The notes beneath the pieces were generated by a model that saw only the letters and a program-made list of their open reading frames with translations, did not search any database and was not told the DNA's origin. A program made the position numbers and the translations under genes. From Pseudomonas sp. BN411 (GTDB lineage: Bacteria; Pseudomonadota; Gammaproteobacteria; Pseudomonadales; Pseudomonadaceae), in assembly GCF_029871235.1 (NCBI RefSeq), contig NZ_SSOM01000073.1, forward strand, positions 62,001-126,000: a DNA stretch of 64,000 bases. Reading direction: 5' to 3'. Positions 9,538 through 16,594 of this stretch are shown one piece after another. Every line of letters begins with the position of its first letter. Positions within the stretch are counted from its first letter, which is position 1.

Positions 9538-10326
9538 ATGCCCCTTCGTCCCATGCGCGACGTTCCGCCCGTGCCGCCCACCGGCAAGCCCATTTTCCTC
9601 TCGGCCTGGCTGGCCGAGGCCCGGTTGCAGCCAATCCTGGACCGGCAGGAATGCATCATCGGCTTCGAGAACCTGGCGCGCTTCGACGGTACCGGCAAGC
9701 TGGGCATCTACAAAATGTCCGACGACCTCCTGCACAGCGTTACCCAGGAGCTGCTGCTGGGGCTGCGCATGCGTTGCCTGCTCGACACCCATTACCACCG
9801 CCAGCTGAACGACCAGCGTGGCGGGCAGGCAATGGTGCGGCACTTCGTCAATGTCGAGAAGCGCAGCCTGGCCAAGCCGGCGATGGTCGACGAACTGATC
9901 GAAAGCGCTGCCGACCTGCTCAGCACGGGTGCCCAACTGGTGGTCGAGGTCACCGAGCGCCCGCTGGAAGCCCCGGATGCGTTCAAGGCCTACATGAATG
10001 GGCTGATCCGTCTGCGGCAGGAGGGCGTGCAGGTTGCCCTCGATGACTACGACATCCATTCCCCCATCCACTGGGAGCTCGACCTGGGCCTGTGCGACGT
10101 GGTGAAGCTCGATCTCTTCGACCTGGGCATCGCCTGGCGCAGTGACGAGGCCTTCATGTCGGATCACTATGCCGGCCTCATGGAAAGGCTCTACCAGTTC
10201 ATCCACCGCTATCCCGTGGAGCTGGTCGCCGAAAGAGTCGAGACCGACTGGCAGTACGAGGTGGCCAAGGGGCTTCCGTTCAAGCTGTTCCAGGGCTACC
10301 GGCTTGGCCGGCCGGAGCGGGTCTGA
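9538..10326 (+). CDS. EAL-domain protein with divergent motifs
   Basis: 262 aa, a lone EAL domain without a sensor or membrane segment. Expected cyclic-di-GMP phosphodiesterase motifs can be traced: GFENLARF where EAL-LVR normally sits, VNVEKRSL, VVEVTERPL, VALDDYDIHS, VVKLDLFDL, VAERVET and LFQGYRLGRP. The first motif reads E-N-L, and the loop after the DD pair, normally DFGTGYSS-like, is replaced by YDIHSP. Metal ligands seem largely kept, but the altered loop leaves catalysis in doubt; it may be a weak enzyme or a c-di-GMP or protein binder. Its TGA overlaps the proposed start of the next gene. Confidence 0.75.
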   Translation: MPLRPMRDVPPVPPTGKPIFLSAWLAEARLQPILDRQECIIGFENLARFDGTGKLGIYKMSDDLLHSVTQELLLGLRMRCLLDTHYHRQLNDQRGGQAMVRHFVNVEKRSLAKPAMVDELIESAADLLSTGAQLVVEVTERPLEAPDAFKAYMNGLIRLRQEGVQVALDDYDIHSPIHWELDLGLCDVVKLDLFDLGIAWRSDEAFMSDHYAGLMERLYQFIHRYPVELVAERVETDWQYEVAKGLPFKLFQGYRLGRPERV

Positions 10327-10940
10327 CAGCTGGGCGGGGGCGTCGAATCGCCCCGATTCTGCTGATCGTTCTCCTGCTCGCGGGCTGTGCCACGGCGCCG
10401 CCGCGCGCACCGGACAACCTGTGCGCGATATTCCGCCAGTACCCCGACTGGTACGAGGACGCGCGGGAAATGGAGCAGCGCTGGGGCACGCCCATCCACG
10501 TGGCGATGGCCTTCATCGACCAGGAAAGCAGCTATCGACATGATGCCCGCCCGCCGCGCAACTACGTCCTGGGGTTCATTCCCTGGGGACGGGTCACCTC
10601 CGCCTACGGCTACGCCCAGGCGCTCGATGGCACCTGGGACGACTACGAGCGGGCGACAGGAGACGGCGGTTCACGGAGCGATTTCGACGACGCCACCGAC
10701 TTCATCGGCTGGTACACCGACGCCAGCAGCCGCCACCTGGGACTCTCGAAGTGGGATGCCTACAACCAGTACCTGGCCTATCACGAGGGGCGGGGCGGAT
10801 TCCGGCGCGGCAGCTACCGCCAGAAGCCCTGGCTGATGCAAGTGGCGCGCAAGGTGGACCAGCAGTCGAGAGCCTATGGACGGCAACTCGCTCAGTGCCG
10901 CGAAGAGCTGGAGGACGGACGAGGCTGGTGGCCGTTTTGA
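10323..10940 (+). CDS. lipoprotein with SLT-type lytic transglycosylase domain, probable CTG start
   Basis: The conserved domain is plain: catalytic FIDQESSY (Glu68 in this reading), GYAQALDGTWDDY and YNQYLAYHEGRGGF. The only ATG, at 10470, falls inside that domain and would leave no export signal. Reading upstream in frame gives a full lipoprotein signal, PILLIVLLLAGC with lipobox L-A-G-C at Cys22, and no ATG, GTG or TTG. A CTG at 10323 overlaps the TGA of the EAL gene (CTGA) and has GGAG five bases upstream. I therefore propose CTG initiation, giving 205 aa. Probably an outer-membrane peptidoglycan-cleaving lipoprotein. Confidence 0.72.
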   Translation: MTAGRGRRIAPILLIVLLLAGCATAPPRAPDNLCAIFRQYPDWYEDAREMEQRWGTPIHVAMAFIDQESSYRHDARPPRNYVLGFIPWGRVTSAYGYAQALDGTWDDYERATGDGGSRSDFDDATDFIGWYTDASSRHLGLSKWDAYNQYLAYHEGRGGFRRGSYRQKPWLMQVARKVDQQSRAYGRQLAQCREELEDGRGWWPF

Positions 10941-10962
10941 GCCCGGCCCGTTGATTCCGCGT

Positions 10963-11048
10963 GATGGGTATCGCTGCGCTACACCCATCCTACCGATGCG
11001 GCACGTTCTGAACTTCGTAGGATGTGGTGGAGCGCAGCGATACCCATC
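10963..11048. repeat. GATGGGTATCGC-family inverted repeat
   Basis: GATGGGTATCGCTGCGCT at 10963-10980 is exactly mirrored by AGCGCAGCGATACCCATC at 11031-11048. A nested pair of ACCCATCCTAC and GTAGGATGTGGT lies inside. Related copies occur near 43339-43540 and 45277-45366. Confidence 0.75.
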
Positions 11049-11063
11049 GTGGTCCCTGCAACG

Positions 11064-12047
11064 TCAGCCGGCCATCTCCCCGCACAGATCCACAGCAAAC
11101 CACTGCTCCACTTCTTCCTGGCGCATGCCGACGCCGAGCAGGGCGAACAGCTTGCCCAGGGCCGCCTCGCGGGTCATGCCGCCGGCCGGCACCAGGCCGG
11201 TGGCCAGCAACTGGCTGCCGGCGGCGTACACGCCCGCCTGCATATGCCCGGCCGGGCACTGGCTGATGGCGGCCAGCACCACGCCGCGCTGGTGGGCGGC
11301 GCGCAGGACGTCGAGCAGGGCCTTGTCGTCGGACGGGCCGGTGCCGCTGCCGTAGCACTCCAGCAAGAGCCCCTGCACGCCGCTGCCGAGCAGTGCCTCC
11401 ACATGGCTCGCCGCCACACCGGGGAACAGCGGCAGCACCGCGAGGTTCACCGGCTGGCGCGGGCTGCGGTAATCCAGGCCGGCGGGAATCCGGCCGGCGC
11501 GTTCGCCGTCTCGTGGGCGCGGCAGTACCGCGAAGGCGTCGAAGGCCTCCGAGCGCAGCTTGCTGGCGCGGGCGCCGTGCAGCAGCTCGCCTTTGAAGAA
11601 GAGATGCACGCCGGGTGCGACTCCCGCCTGCAGCGCACGGATGGCGCCCAGCAGGTTCGGCCAGGCATCGCTGTCGTCGCTTCCGGCTGGCAGCATGGCG
11701 CCGGTCAGCACCACGGGTACCGGCAGGCCCAGCATCAGGAAGCCGAGGGCCGCCGCGCTGTAGGCCAGGGTGTCGGTACCGTGCAGCAGCAGCACGCCGT
11801 CGTGACCGCGTTCCACCGCGTCGACTATCGCATCGCGCATGGCCAGCCAGTTGGTCTGGCGCATATTGGCGCTATCGATCAGCGGCAGCAGTTCCTGGAA
11901 GTGCCAATCCAGTGCCACTCCCTGGCCGTCCAGCTGCTCGCGCATGCGTGCCTCGAAGCCGCTGGCCGGGGCCAGGCCTTCGGGAGTCTGCAGCATGCCG
12001 ATGGTGCCGCCGGTGTAGAGCACGAAAAGGTTCTTCACAGCATTCAT
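11064..12047 (-). CDS. ansA: type I (cytoplasmic) L-asparaginase
   Basis: 327 aa. Hydrolyses asparagine to aspartate and ammonia. The first threonine motif is LFVLYTGGTIGM and the second is HGTDTLAYSAAAL, both characteristic. No signal peptide, consistent with the AnsA cytoplasmic type. The ATG at 12047 gives the usual short N-terminus before the first strand; the frame extends upstream but without homology. Downstream of an alanine-type symporter gene on the same strand, with a hairpin between them, so cotranscription is uncertain. Confidence 0.9.
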   Translation of the reverse strand: MNAVKNLFVLYTGGTIGMLQTPEGLAPASGFEARMREQLDGQGVALDWHFQELLPLIDSANMRQTNWLAMRDAIVDAVERGHDGVLLLHGTDTLAYSAAALGFLMLGLPVPVVLTGAMLPAGSDDSDAWPNLLGAIRALQAGVAPGVHLFFKGELLHGARASKLRSEAFDAFAVLPRPRDGERAGRIPAGLDYRSPRQPVNLAVLPLFPGVAASHVEALLGSGVQGLLLECYGSGTGPSDDKALLDVLRAAHQRGVVLAAISQCPAGHMQAGVYAAGSQLLATGLVPAGGMTREAALGKLFALLGVGMRQEEVEQWFAVDLCGEMAG

Positions 12048-12087
12048 GGGTCTGGAAAACTCGAAAAAAGCAGGGTGCAGAAACGAC

Positions 12088-12122
12088 GGTGCCGCTCCCC
12101 GCATCAGCGGAGGAGCGGCACC
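12088..12122 (-). terminator. hairpin downstream of the symporter gene
   Basis: An 11-base perfect stem, GGTGCCGCTCC with GGAGCGGCACC, followed on the minus strand by GTCGTTTCTG. Positioned 21 bases after the symporter stop codon and before ansA. The T tract is weak, so termination may be partial. Confidence 0.55.
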
Positions 12123-12143
12123 AGGTACTACCGGAACGCGCGA

Positions 12144-13592
12144 TCAGCGGTGGCTTTGCGCCAGGCCGTGAGCGACGGGGATGGTGTCCTCGCTCGGCGC
12201 CGGGTTGGCCGGCCAGGCGTCGCGGTCCAGGTCCAGGTCAGCGAACTTGGCGGAGTCGAACACCGGCTGGTTGATGCCCGCCTTGCGTTGCTCGTCGTAG
12301 TCGCGCATCACCCGCAGGCCGACCTTGATCAGCATGGCCAGGGCCAGCAGGTTGACGAAGGCGAGGCAAGTCATGGTGATGTCGGCGAAGGCGAACACGG
12401 TACCCAGGTTCTGCATGGAGCCCCAGCAGATCAGTGCCAGCACCAGGCCACGGTAGCTCAGCAGGGCGGCGCGGCTGCGACCGACCAGGAACTGCAGGGC
12501 GTTCTCGCCGAGGTAGTAGTTGTACAGGATGCAGGTGAAGACGAAGAGGCTCAGCGCGACGCTGATGAATACGCGGCCCCACTCACCGACCACGGCGGCC
12601 AGGGAGTTCTGAGTCAGCACGATGCCGTCGCCTTCGAAGCCCGGGGTATAGAAGCCGGACAGCAGGATCAGCAGCGCGGTGCAGGTGCAGATCACGAAGG
12701 TGTCGAGGAACACGCTGAACGCCTGGACCACGCCCTGGGCGGCCGGGTGCTTCACGGCGGCCACGGCGGCGACGTTGGGTGCGCTGCCCAGGCCCGCTTC
12801 GTTGGCGAACACGCCGCGCTTCACGCCCATCACGATGGCGCTACCCAGCAGGCCGGCGAAGGCCGGTTCCAGGCCGAAGGCGCTCTTCACGATGGTGACC
12901 AGCATGTCCGGCACCAGCTCGATCTGGGAAAAGATCACGTAGCAGGTGACAGCGATGTAGGCGAGGGTCTTGACCGGTACCAGCAGGTCGGACACCGAGG
13001 CGATGCGCTTGATGCCGCCGATGAACACCAGGCCCAGGAGCACGGCCAGGCCGATACCGGTGTACTGCACCGGCAGGTCGAAGGCGTTTTCCAGGGAGTG
13101 GGTCACGGTGAAGGCCTGCAGGCCGTTGAAGGCGAAGCCGTAGGTCACCAGCAGCAGGACGGCGAAGGTCAGCGCCATCCAGCGCAGCTTCAGGCCGTGC
13201 TGGATGTAGTAGGACGGGCCGCCACGGTACAGGCCATCGCCATCGGCGCGCTTGTAGACCTGGGCCAGGGTGCACTCGAAGAAGCTGCTGGACATGCCGA
13301 CCAGCGCGGTGACCCACATCCAGAACACGGCGCCAGGGCCACCGAGGGTCACGGCCAGGCCGACACCGGCGATGTTACCGGCGCCAACGCGTCCGGCGAG
13401 GCTCAGCATCAGGGCCTGGAAGGAGCTCAGCTGACCGGCCTGGCCACGGATGGATTCCTTGAACACGCTGAACATGTGGCCGAAATGGCGGAACTGGACG
13501 AAGCGGGAGCGGAGGGTGAAATAGGTGCCGAGCCCGACGATGAGCACGATGAGCACTTTCCCCGAGAGGAAATCGTTGATCACTTCAAGCAT
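12144..13592 (-). CDS. alanine/glycine:cation symporter (AGCS family)
   Basis: 482 aa, multi-spanning inner-membrane protein. Family features include SLAGRVGAGNIAGVGLAV near residue 65, which in most members begins with a threonine-rich or serine-rich helix, and VMGVKRGVFANEAGLGSAPN near residue 270, the AGCS signature. It takes up alanine or glycine with Na+ or H+. The start at 13592 is preceded by GAGGTCTCACTC. Divergent from an XRE-type regulator 176 bp away, which may control it. Confidence 0.88.
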   Translation of the reverse strand: MLEVINDFLSGKVLIVLIVGLGTYFTLRSRFVQFRHFGHMFSVFKESIRGQAGQLSSFQALMLSLAGRVGAGNIAGVGLAVTLGGPGAVFWMWVTALVGMSSSFFECTLAQVYKRADGDGLYRGGPSYYIQHGLKLRWMALTFAVLLLVTYGFAFNGLQAFTVTHSLENAFDLPVQYTGIGLAVLLGLVFIGGIKRIASVSDLLVPVKTLAYIAVTCYVIFSQIELVPDMLVTIVKSAFGLEPAFAGLLGSAIVMGVKRGVFANEAGLGSAPNVAAVAAVKHPAAQGVVQAFSVFLDTFVICTCTALLILLSGFYTPGFEGDGIVLTQNSLAAVVGEWGRVFISVALSLFVFTCILYNYYLGENALQFLVGRSRAALLSYRGLVLALICWGSMQNLGTVFAFADITMTCLAFVNLLALAMLIKVGLRVMRDYDEQRKAGINQPVFDSAKFADLDLDRDAWPANPAPSEDTIPVAHGLAQSHR

Positions 13593-13720
13593 GAGTGAGA
13601 CCTCGATTCTTATTGTTCGCGTGATGGACGAAGGCTTCGGGCGGACACGCCTCTGCCGTTGGCGCGAATGGTTGGGGAATGCGACATATCAGACAATTTC
13701 GCGGCTTTATTCGACGTGAT

Positions 13721-13741
13721 GCGACTTGATGCTATAGTCGC
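13721..13741. promoter_or_regulatory. dyad overlapping a possible -10 of the XRE regulator
   Basis: GCGACT at 13721-13726 and AGTCGC at 13736-13741 form perfect arms nine bases apart. TATAGT (13733-13738) lies within the element, so binding could block a promoter for the regulator at 13769. The match to any known operator is unknown. Confidence 0.4.
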
Positions 13742-13768
13742 GCCACTTGCAACAGGGGGTAACGGGCG

Positions 13769-14584
13769 GTGTCGGACAATCTGGGCGAAAACCTCAAGCT
13801 GTTGTGCAGCCACTACCGCTCTATCTCGGAGGTTTGCCGCAAGCTGGCGATCAACCGCGCCCAGTTCAACAAGTACCTGAGCGGGCAGAGCCGTCCGACC
13901 GCCTACAACCTCAAGCGCATCGGCGACTTTTTCGGCGTCGAGGACTACGAACTGGTCCTGCCGACCGAGCAGTTCGCCCGGCTGATCGGCGTTCGCCAGT
14001 CGGAAAGCCTCGCCCGCGCCAACGACCCGCTGTTCAGCCTGCTGAAGCCCTTGCGCGAGCATTCCGGCAACCTGTCGCGCTACTGCGGCTACTACTTCGA
14101 ATACTCCAACTGCATGTCCGTGCCGGGCACGGTACTGCTGTCGCTGGTGCACCTGTGGGAGGAGGACGGCAACTTCCTCTTCGAGCGCCAGGAGCGTCAG
14201 GAGCGTTCCAGCAACCTGGACGCACAGGCCGAGGACTGGGTGCGCTGCCGCTACCTCGGCGCGGCCTTCCAGCTGCAGGATCGCCTGTTCCTGGTGGACT
14301 ACGAGTCGCTCACCTTGAACGAGATGAGCCAGACCATCCTCATCCCCAGTTACAAAAGCCGCATTACGCGCCTCAACGGCCTGAAGACCGGCGTCTCCAG
14401 CGGCGACCGGCGCAACCCGGCCTGCACCCGCGTGGTCTGGGAATTCCTTGGCCCGGAGATCAATCGCGTCGCCGCCTACCGCCAGGTGAAGCTCTACCGC
14501 CCCGACGACCCCCGCATCGACGACGACGTGCGCCAGCGCCTGGATGTGGCGCCGCTCAAGAACGGGCTGTTCGAGATCGAGTGA
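13769..14584 (+). CDS. XRE-like helix-turn-helix regulator with uncharacterised C-terminal domain
   Basis: 271 aa. Residues 1-60 form a Cro/C1-type fold (LCSHYRSISEVCRKLAINRA, then YLSGQSRPTAYNLKRIGDFF). The remaining 200 residues show no motif I recognise; they include FARLIGVRQ and YCGYYFEYSNCM, and may sense a ligand. The start is a GTG with GGGGGT upstream. Divergence from the alanine symporter gene suggests amino-acid-linked regulation, but that is inference. Confidence 0.75.
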   Translation: MSDNLGENLKLLCSHYRSISEVCRKLAINRAQFNKYLSGQSRPTAYNLKRIGDFFGVEDYELVLPTEQFARLIGVRQSESLARANDPLFSLLKPLREHSGNLSRYCGYYFEYSNCMSVPGTVLLSLVHLWEEDGNFLFERQERQERSSNLDAQAEDWVRCRYLGAAFQLQDRLFLVDYESLTLNEMSQTILIPSYKSRITRLNGLKTGVSSGDRRNPACTRVVWEFLGPEINRVAAYRQVKLYRPDDPRIDDDVRQRLDVAPLKNGLFEIE

Positions 14585-14610
14585 GGGGTTGGGCAGGCCT
14601 GCGGCCTGCA

Positions 14611-14676
14611 TCGCGAATAAATTCGCCCCCACAGAAAAGGCGGCTCCTACCCTGTGGGGGCGACTTCAGTCGCGAA
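14611..14676. repeat. TCGCGAA...CCCCCACAG inverted repeat
   Basis: TCGCGAATAAATTCGCCCCC plus ACAG is mirrored by CTGTGGGGGCGACTTCAGTC plus GCGA. A related but shorter element occurs at 30403-30440. A second hairpin, GGACCGC with GCGGTCC, follows just before the acetyltransferase stop codon. Confidence 0.65.
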
Positions 14677-14700
14677 AGGACCGCGCAGCGGTCCCCTGGC

Positions 14701-15375
14701 TCAACGCCTGAACCCTTCTAGCGATTGGCGCTGCTGCCCCTCCCCATCGAAGTTATCCACAGACAGCCAGCGCTCGAAGGCTTCCCGGCATTTCGGCCAC
14801 TCGCCGTCGATGATGGAAAACCAAGCGGTGTCGCGGTTCTGGCCCTTGACGATCATGTGCTGGCGGAACAGCCCTTCATAGCTGAAGCCCAGGCGCTCGG
14901 CGGCGCGCATGGAGCGGGCGTTCTGCGCGTTGCACTTCCATTCCAGGCGGCGGTAGCCGAGGTCGTCGAAGGCGTGGCGGGCCAGCAGCCAAACCGCTTC
15001 GGTGGAGCCTGGCGTGCGCTGCATGGCTTTGCCGAAGGCGATATGGCCGATCTCGATGACGCCGTCCTTCGGGGCGATGCGCAGGTAGCTGAGCACCCCC
15101 AGGGCGCGGCCGCTGGCGAGGTCAACGACCGTATAGAAAAGCGGATCGCGGCTGGCGGCGTTGCCTTCCAGCCAGGCGTCGAAGGGCTCGCGGCTGGCGA
15201 AGGGGCCGTAGGCCAGGTAGTCCCACAGCGCCGGGTCCGGACCCTGCAGGGCGTACCAGAGGTCATCGCCGTGGCGCGCAGCGTCCAGCGGTTCGAGTCG
15301 CACGAAGCGCCCCAGCAGCGGTGTGTGGGCGGGGGCAGGGCGGGGCTGCCAGTGGCTGAGGTCCTGGTTGCTCAT
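14701..15375 (-). CDS. GNAT-family N-acetyltransferase (RimJ/RimL-like)
   Basis: 224 aa. The acetyl-CoA fold is recognisable from LRIAPKDGVIEIGHIAFGKA, then TEAVWLLARHAFDDLGYRRL and NARSMRAAERLGFSYEGLFR, the pattern of RimJ/RimL-type protein or small-molecule acetyltransferases. The substrate is not known. GGAGAGCAGC precedes the ATG. It is the last gene of a probable minus-strand run with the GNAT at 15388 and the PaiB-like gene at 15861 (gaps of 12 and 20 bases). Confidence 0.85.
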   Translation of the reverse strand: MSNQDLSHWQPRPAPAHTPLLGRFVRLEPLDAARHGDDLWYALQGPDPALWDYLAYGPFASREPFDAWLEGNAASRDPLFYTVVDLASGRALGVLSYLRIAPKDGVIEIGHIAFGKAMQRTPGSTEAVWLLARHAFDDLGYRRLEWKCNAQNARSMRAAERLGFSYEGLFRQHMIVKGQNRDTAWFSIIDGEWPKCREAFERWLSVDNFDGEGQQRQSLEGFRR

Positions 15376-15387
15376 GCTGCTCTCCGG

Positions 15388-15840
15388 TCAGAGGATCTTG
15401 CGGTACTGGACGAAGCCGGAACGGTCGGCGATGCGGTCATACAGCTGCATGGCGTCGGTGTTGGTTTCGTGGGTCAGCCAGTGCACCCGCGAGGAGCCGG
15501 CGGCGCGGGCCTCGGCGTAGACGTGTTCGATCAGCTGGCGGCCAATGCCGCCGCCGCGTACGCCTTCGGCGACGTACAGGTCCTGCAGGTAGCAGTAGTC
15601 GCCCACTGTCCAGCAGCTGCGGTGATAGATGAAGTGCACCAGGCCCACGGCCTCGCCATTGCGCCAGGCCAGGGCGGCGTTCATCGGTTCGGCCGGATCG
15701 AGGAAGCGCTGCCAGGTGACGGCGGTGGTCGCCTCGGCGATCTCGGTCTTATAGAAGCGCTGGTAGCCCTGCCAGAGCGGCAGCCAGGCGGCGAGGTCGG
15801 CGGCGCTGACCGGGCGGATTTCAAGCGGTGCGGCGGACAT
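15388..15840 (-). CDS. GNAT-family N-acetyltransferase (PA5433-like)
   Basis: 150 aa, one GNAT domain. The acetyl-CoA pyrophosphate loop reads VAEGVRGGGIGRQLIEHVYA, followed by NTDAMQLYDRIADRSGFVQY. AAGGAAG lies upstream of the ATG at 15840. Sits between a second GNAT and a PaiB-like gene in one tight minus-strand group; a shared role with the adjacent PLP-type regulator is possible but not shown. Confidence 0.85.
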   Translation of the reverse strand: MSAAPLEIRPVSAADLAAWLPLWQGYQRFYKTEIAEATTAVTWQRFLDPAEPMNAALAWRNGEAVGLVHFIYHRSCWTVGDYCYLQDLYVAEGVRGGGIGRQLIEHVYAEARAAGSSRVHWLTHETNTDAMQLYDRIADRSGFVQYRKIL

Positions 15841-15860
15841 GGGTTTCTTCCTTGCTGGGT

Positions 15861-16493
15861 TCAGTCGATCAGGGGCATCCGCTCGGCCAGTTCGCGGTCG
15901 CGCGGGTTGGCGGATGCGGCCAGGCCTTCGCGAACACCGGCCTGGTCGGCGGCGGAGCGGTTCTGGCCGAGCTTCCATTTGCCTTCCAGACGGCGGATGG
16001 GCAGGGCGAAGCCGACGATGGCGCGGAGCATGCTGTCCAGGTAGTCGCGGGGTGCCTCGTCCACGGCCCAGGGTTGCGGCCGGCCGGCTTCGTGGCGGTT
16101 GCTGAGGCGGCTGACCACCTGCAGCAGGCGCTCGGGGTCGTCGAATACCTCGGCCTGGCCCCAGGCATGCACGGCGATGTAGTTCCAGGTGGGCACGACC
16201 TTGCCGTGCTCCGCCTTGGCCGGGTACCAGGTGGGCGTGACGTAGGCGTCCGGGCCGGCGAATACCACCAGCGCTTCGGCGCCTTCGGCGAGGTCGCGCC
16301 AGTGCGGATTGGCGCGGGCGAAGTGGCCATAGAGCGTGCCGTATTCCCCTTCACCGGGCTCCAGTACCAGCGGCAGGTGGCTGGCCAGCAGGCCTTGGCT
16401 GCCGGCGCTGGTCAGCACGGCGAGGCCGGTGGCCTGCATCTGTGCATGGAGCTGGGCGAGGTCGTTCTGGCGGAAGGCGGAGGGGACGTACAT
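15861..16493 (-). CDS. PaiB-like FMN-binding split-barrel protein
   Basis: 210 aa. Recognised by MYVPSAFRQND at the start and HGKVVPTWNYIAVHAWGQ, the hallmarks of the PaiB/FMN_bind_2 family, whose split barrel resembles pyridoxamine phosphate oxidase. Often annotated as a negative transcriptional regulator after Bacillus PaiB, but no DNA-binding domain is visible, so a flavin- or haem-binding enzyme is as likely. AGGAGAAG precedes the start. Divergent from a MocR-type regulator 101 bp away that may control this group. Confidence 0.85.
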   Translation of the reverse strand: MYVPSAFRQNDLAQLHAQMQATGLAVLTSAGSQGLLASHLPLVLEPGEGEYGTLYGHFARANPHWRDLAEGAEALVVFAGPDAYVTPTWYPAKAEHGKVVPTWNYIAVHAWGQAEVFDDPERLLQVVSRLSNRHEAGRPQPWAVDEAPRDYLDSMLRAIVGFALPIRRLEGKWKLGQNRSAADQAGVREGLAASANPRDRELAERMPLID

Positions 16494-16512
16494 GTAGGCT
16501 TCTCCTGGCGGA

Positions 16513-16581
16513 ATGGCTCCATGCTAGGCAGGATATTGGACTGTTGTAAGAGCCATTTCCCGTCAGTTCGATAGAGCCAAT
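16513..16581. promoter_or_regulatory. AGAGCCA repeats in the PaiB-MocR divergent promoter
   Basis: Three copies of a short word sit in the 101-bp gap: ATGGCTC (16513-16519, inverted), AGAGCCAT (16549-16556) and ATAGAGCCAAT (16571-16581). The last two are direct repeats 24 bases apart. MocR-family regulators typically bind spaced direct repeats, so these are good candidates for the operator. Confidence 0.55.
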
Positions 16582-16594
16582 CCGAGGCCCGAGC

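Noticed and set aside
11022-13598. Plus-strand open frame of 858 codons opposite ansA and the symporter
   Set aside because: Its composition (runs of His, Gln, Ala, Gly) is that of the antisense of high-GC genes, and both opposite genes have full family motifs.
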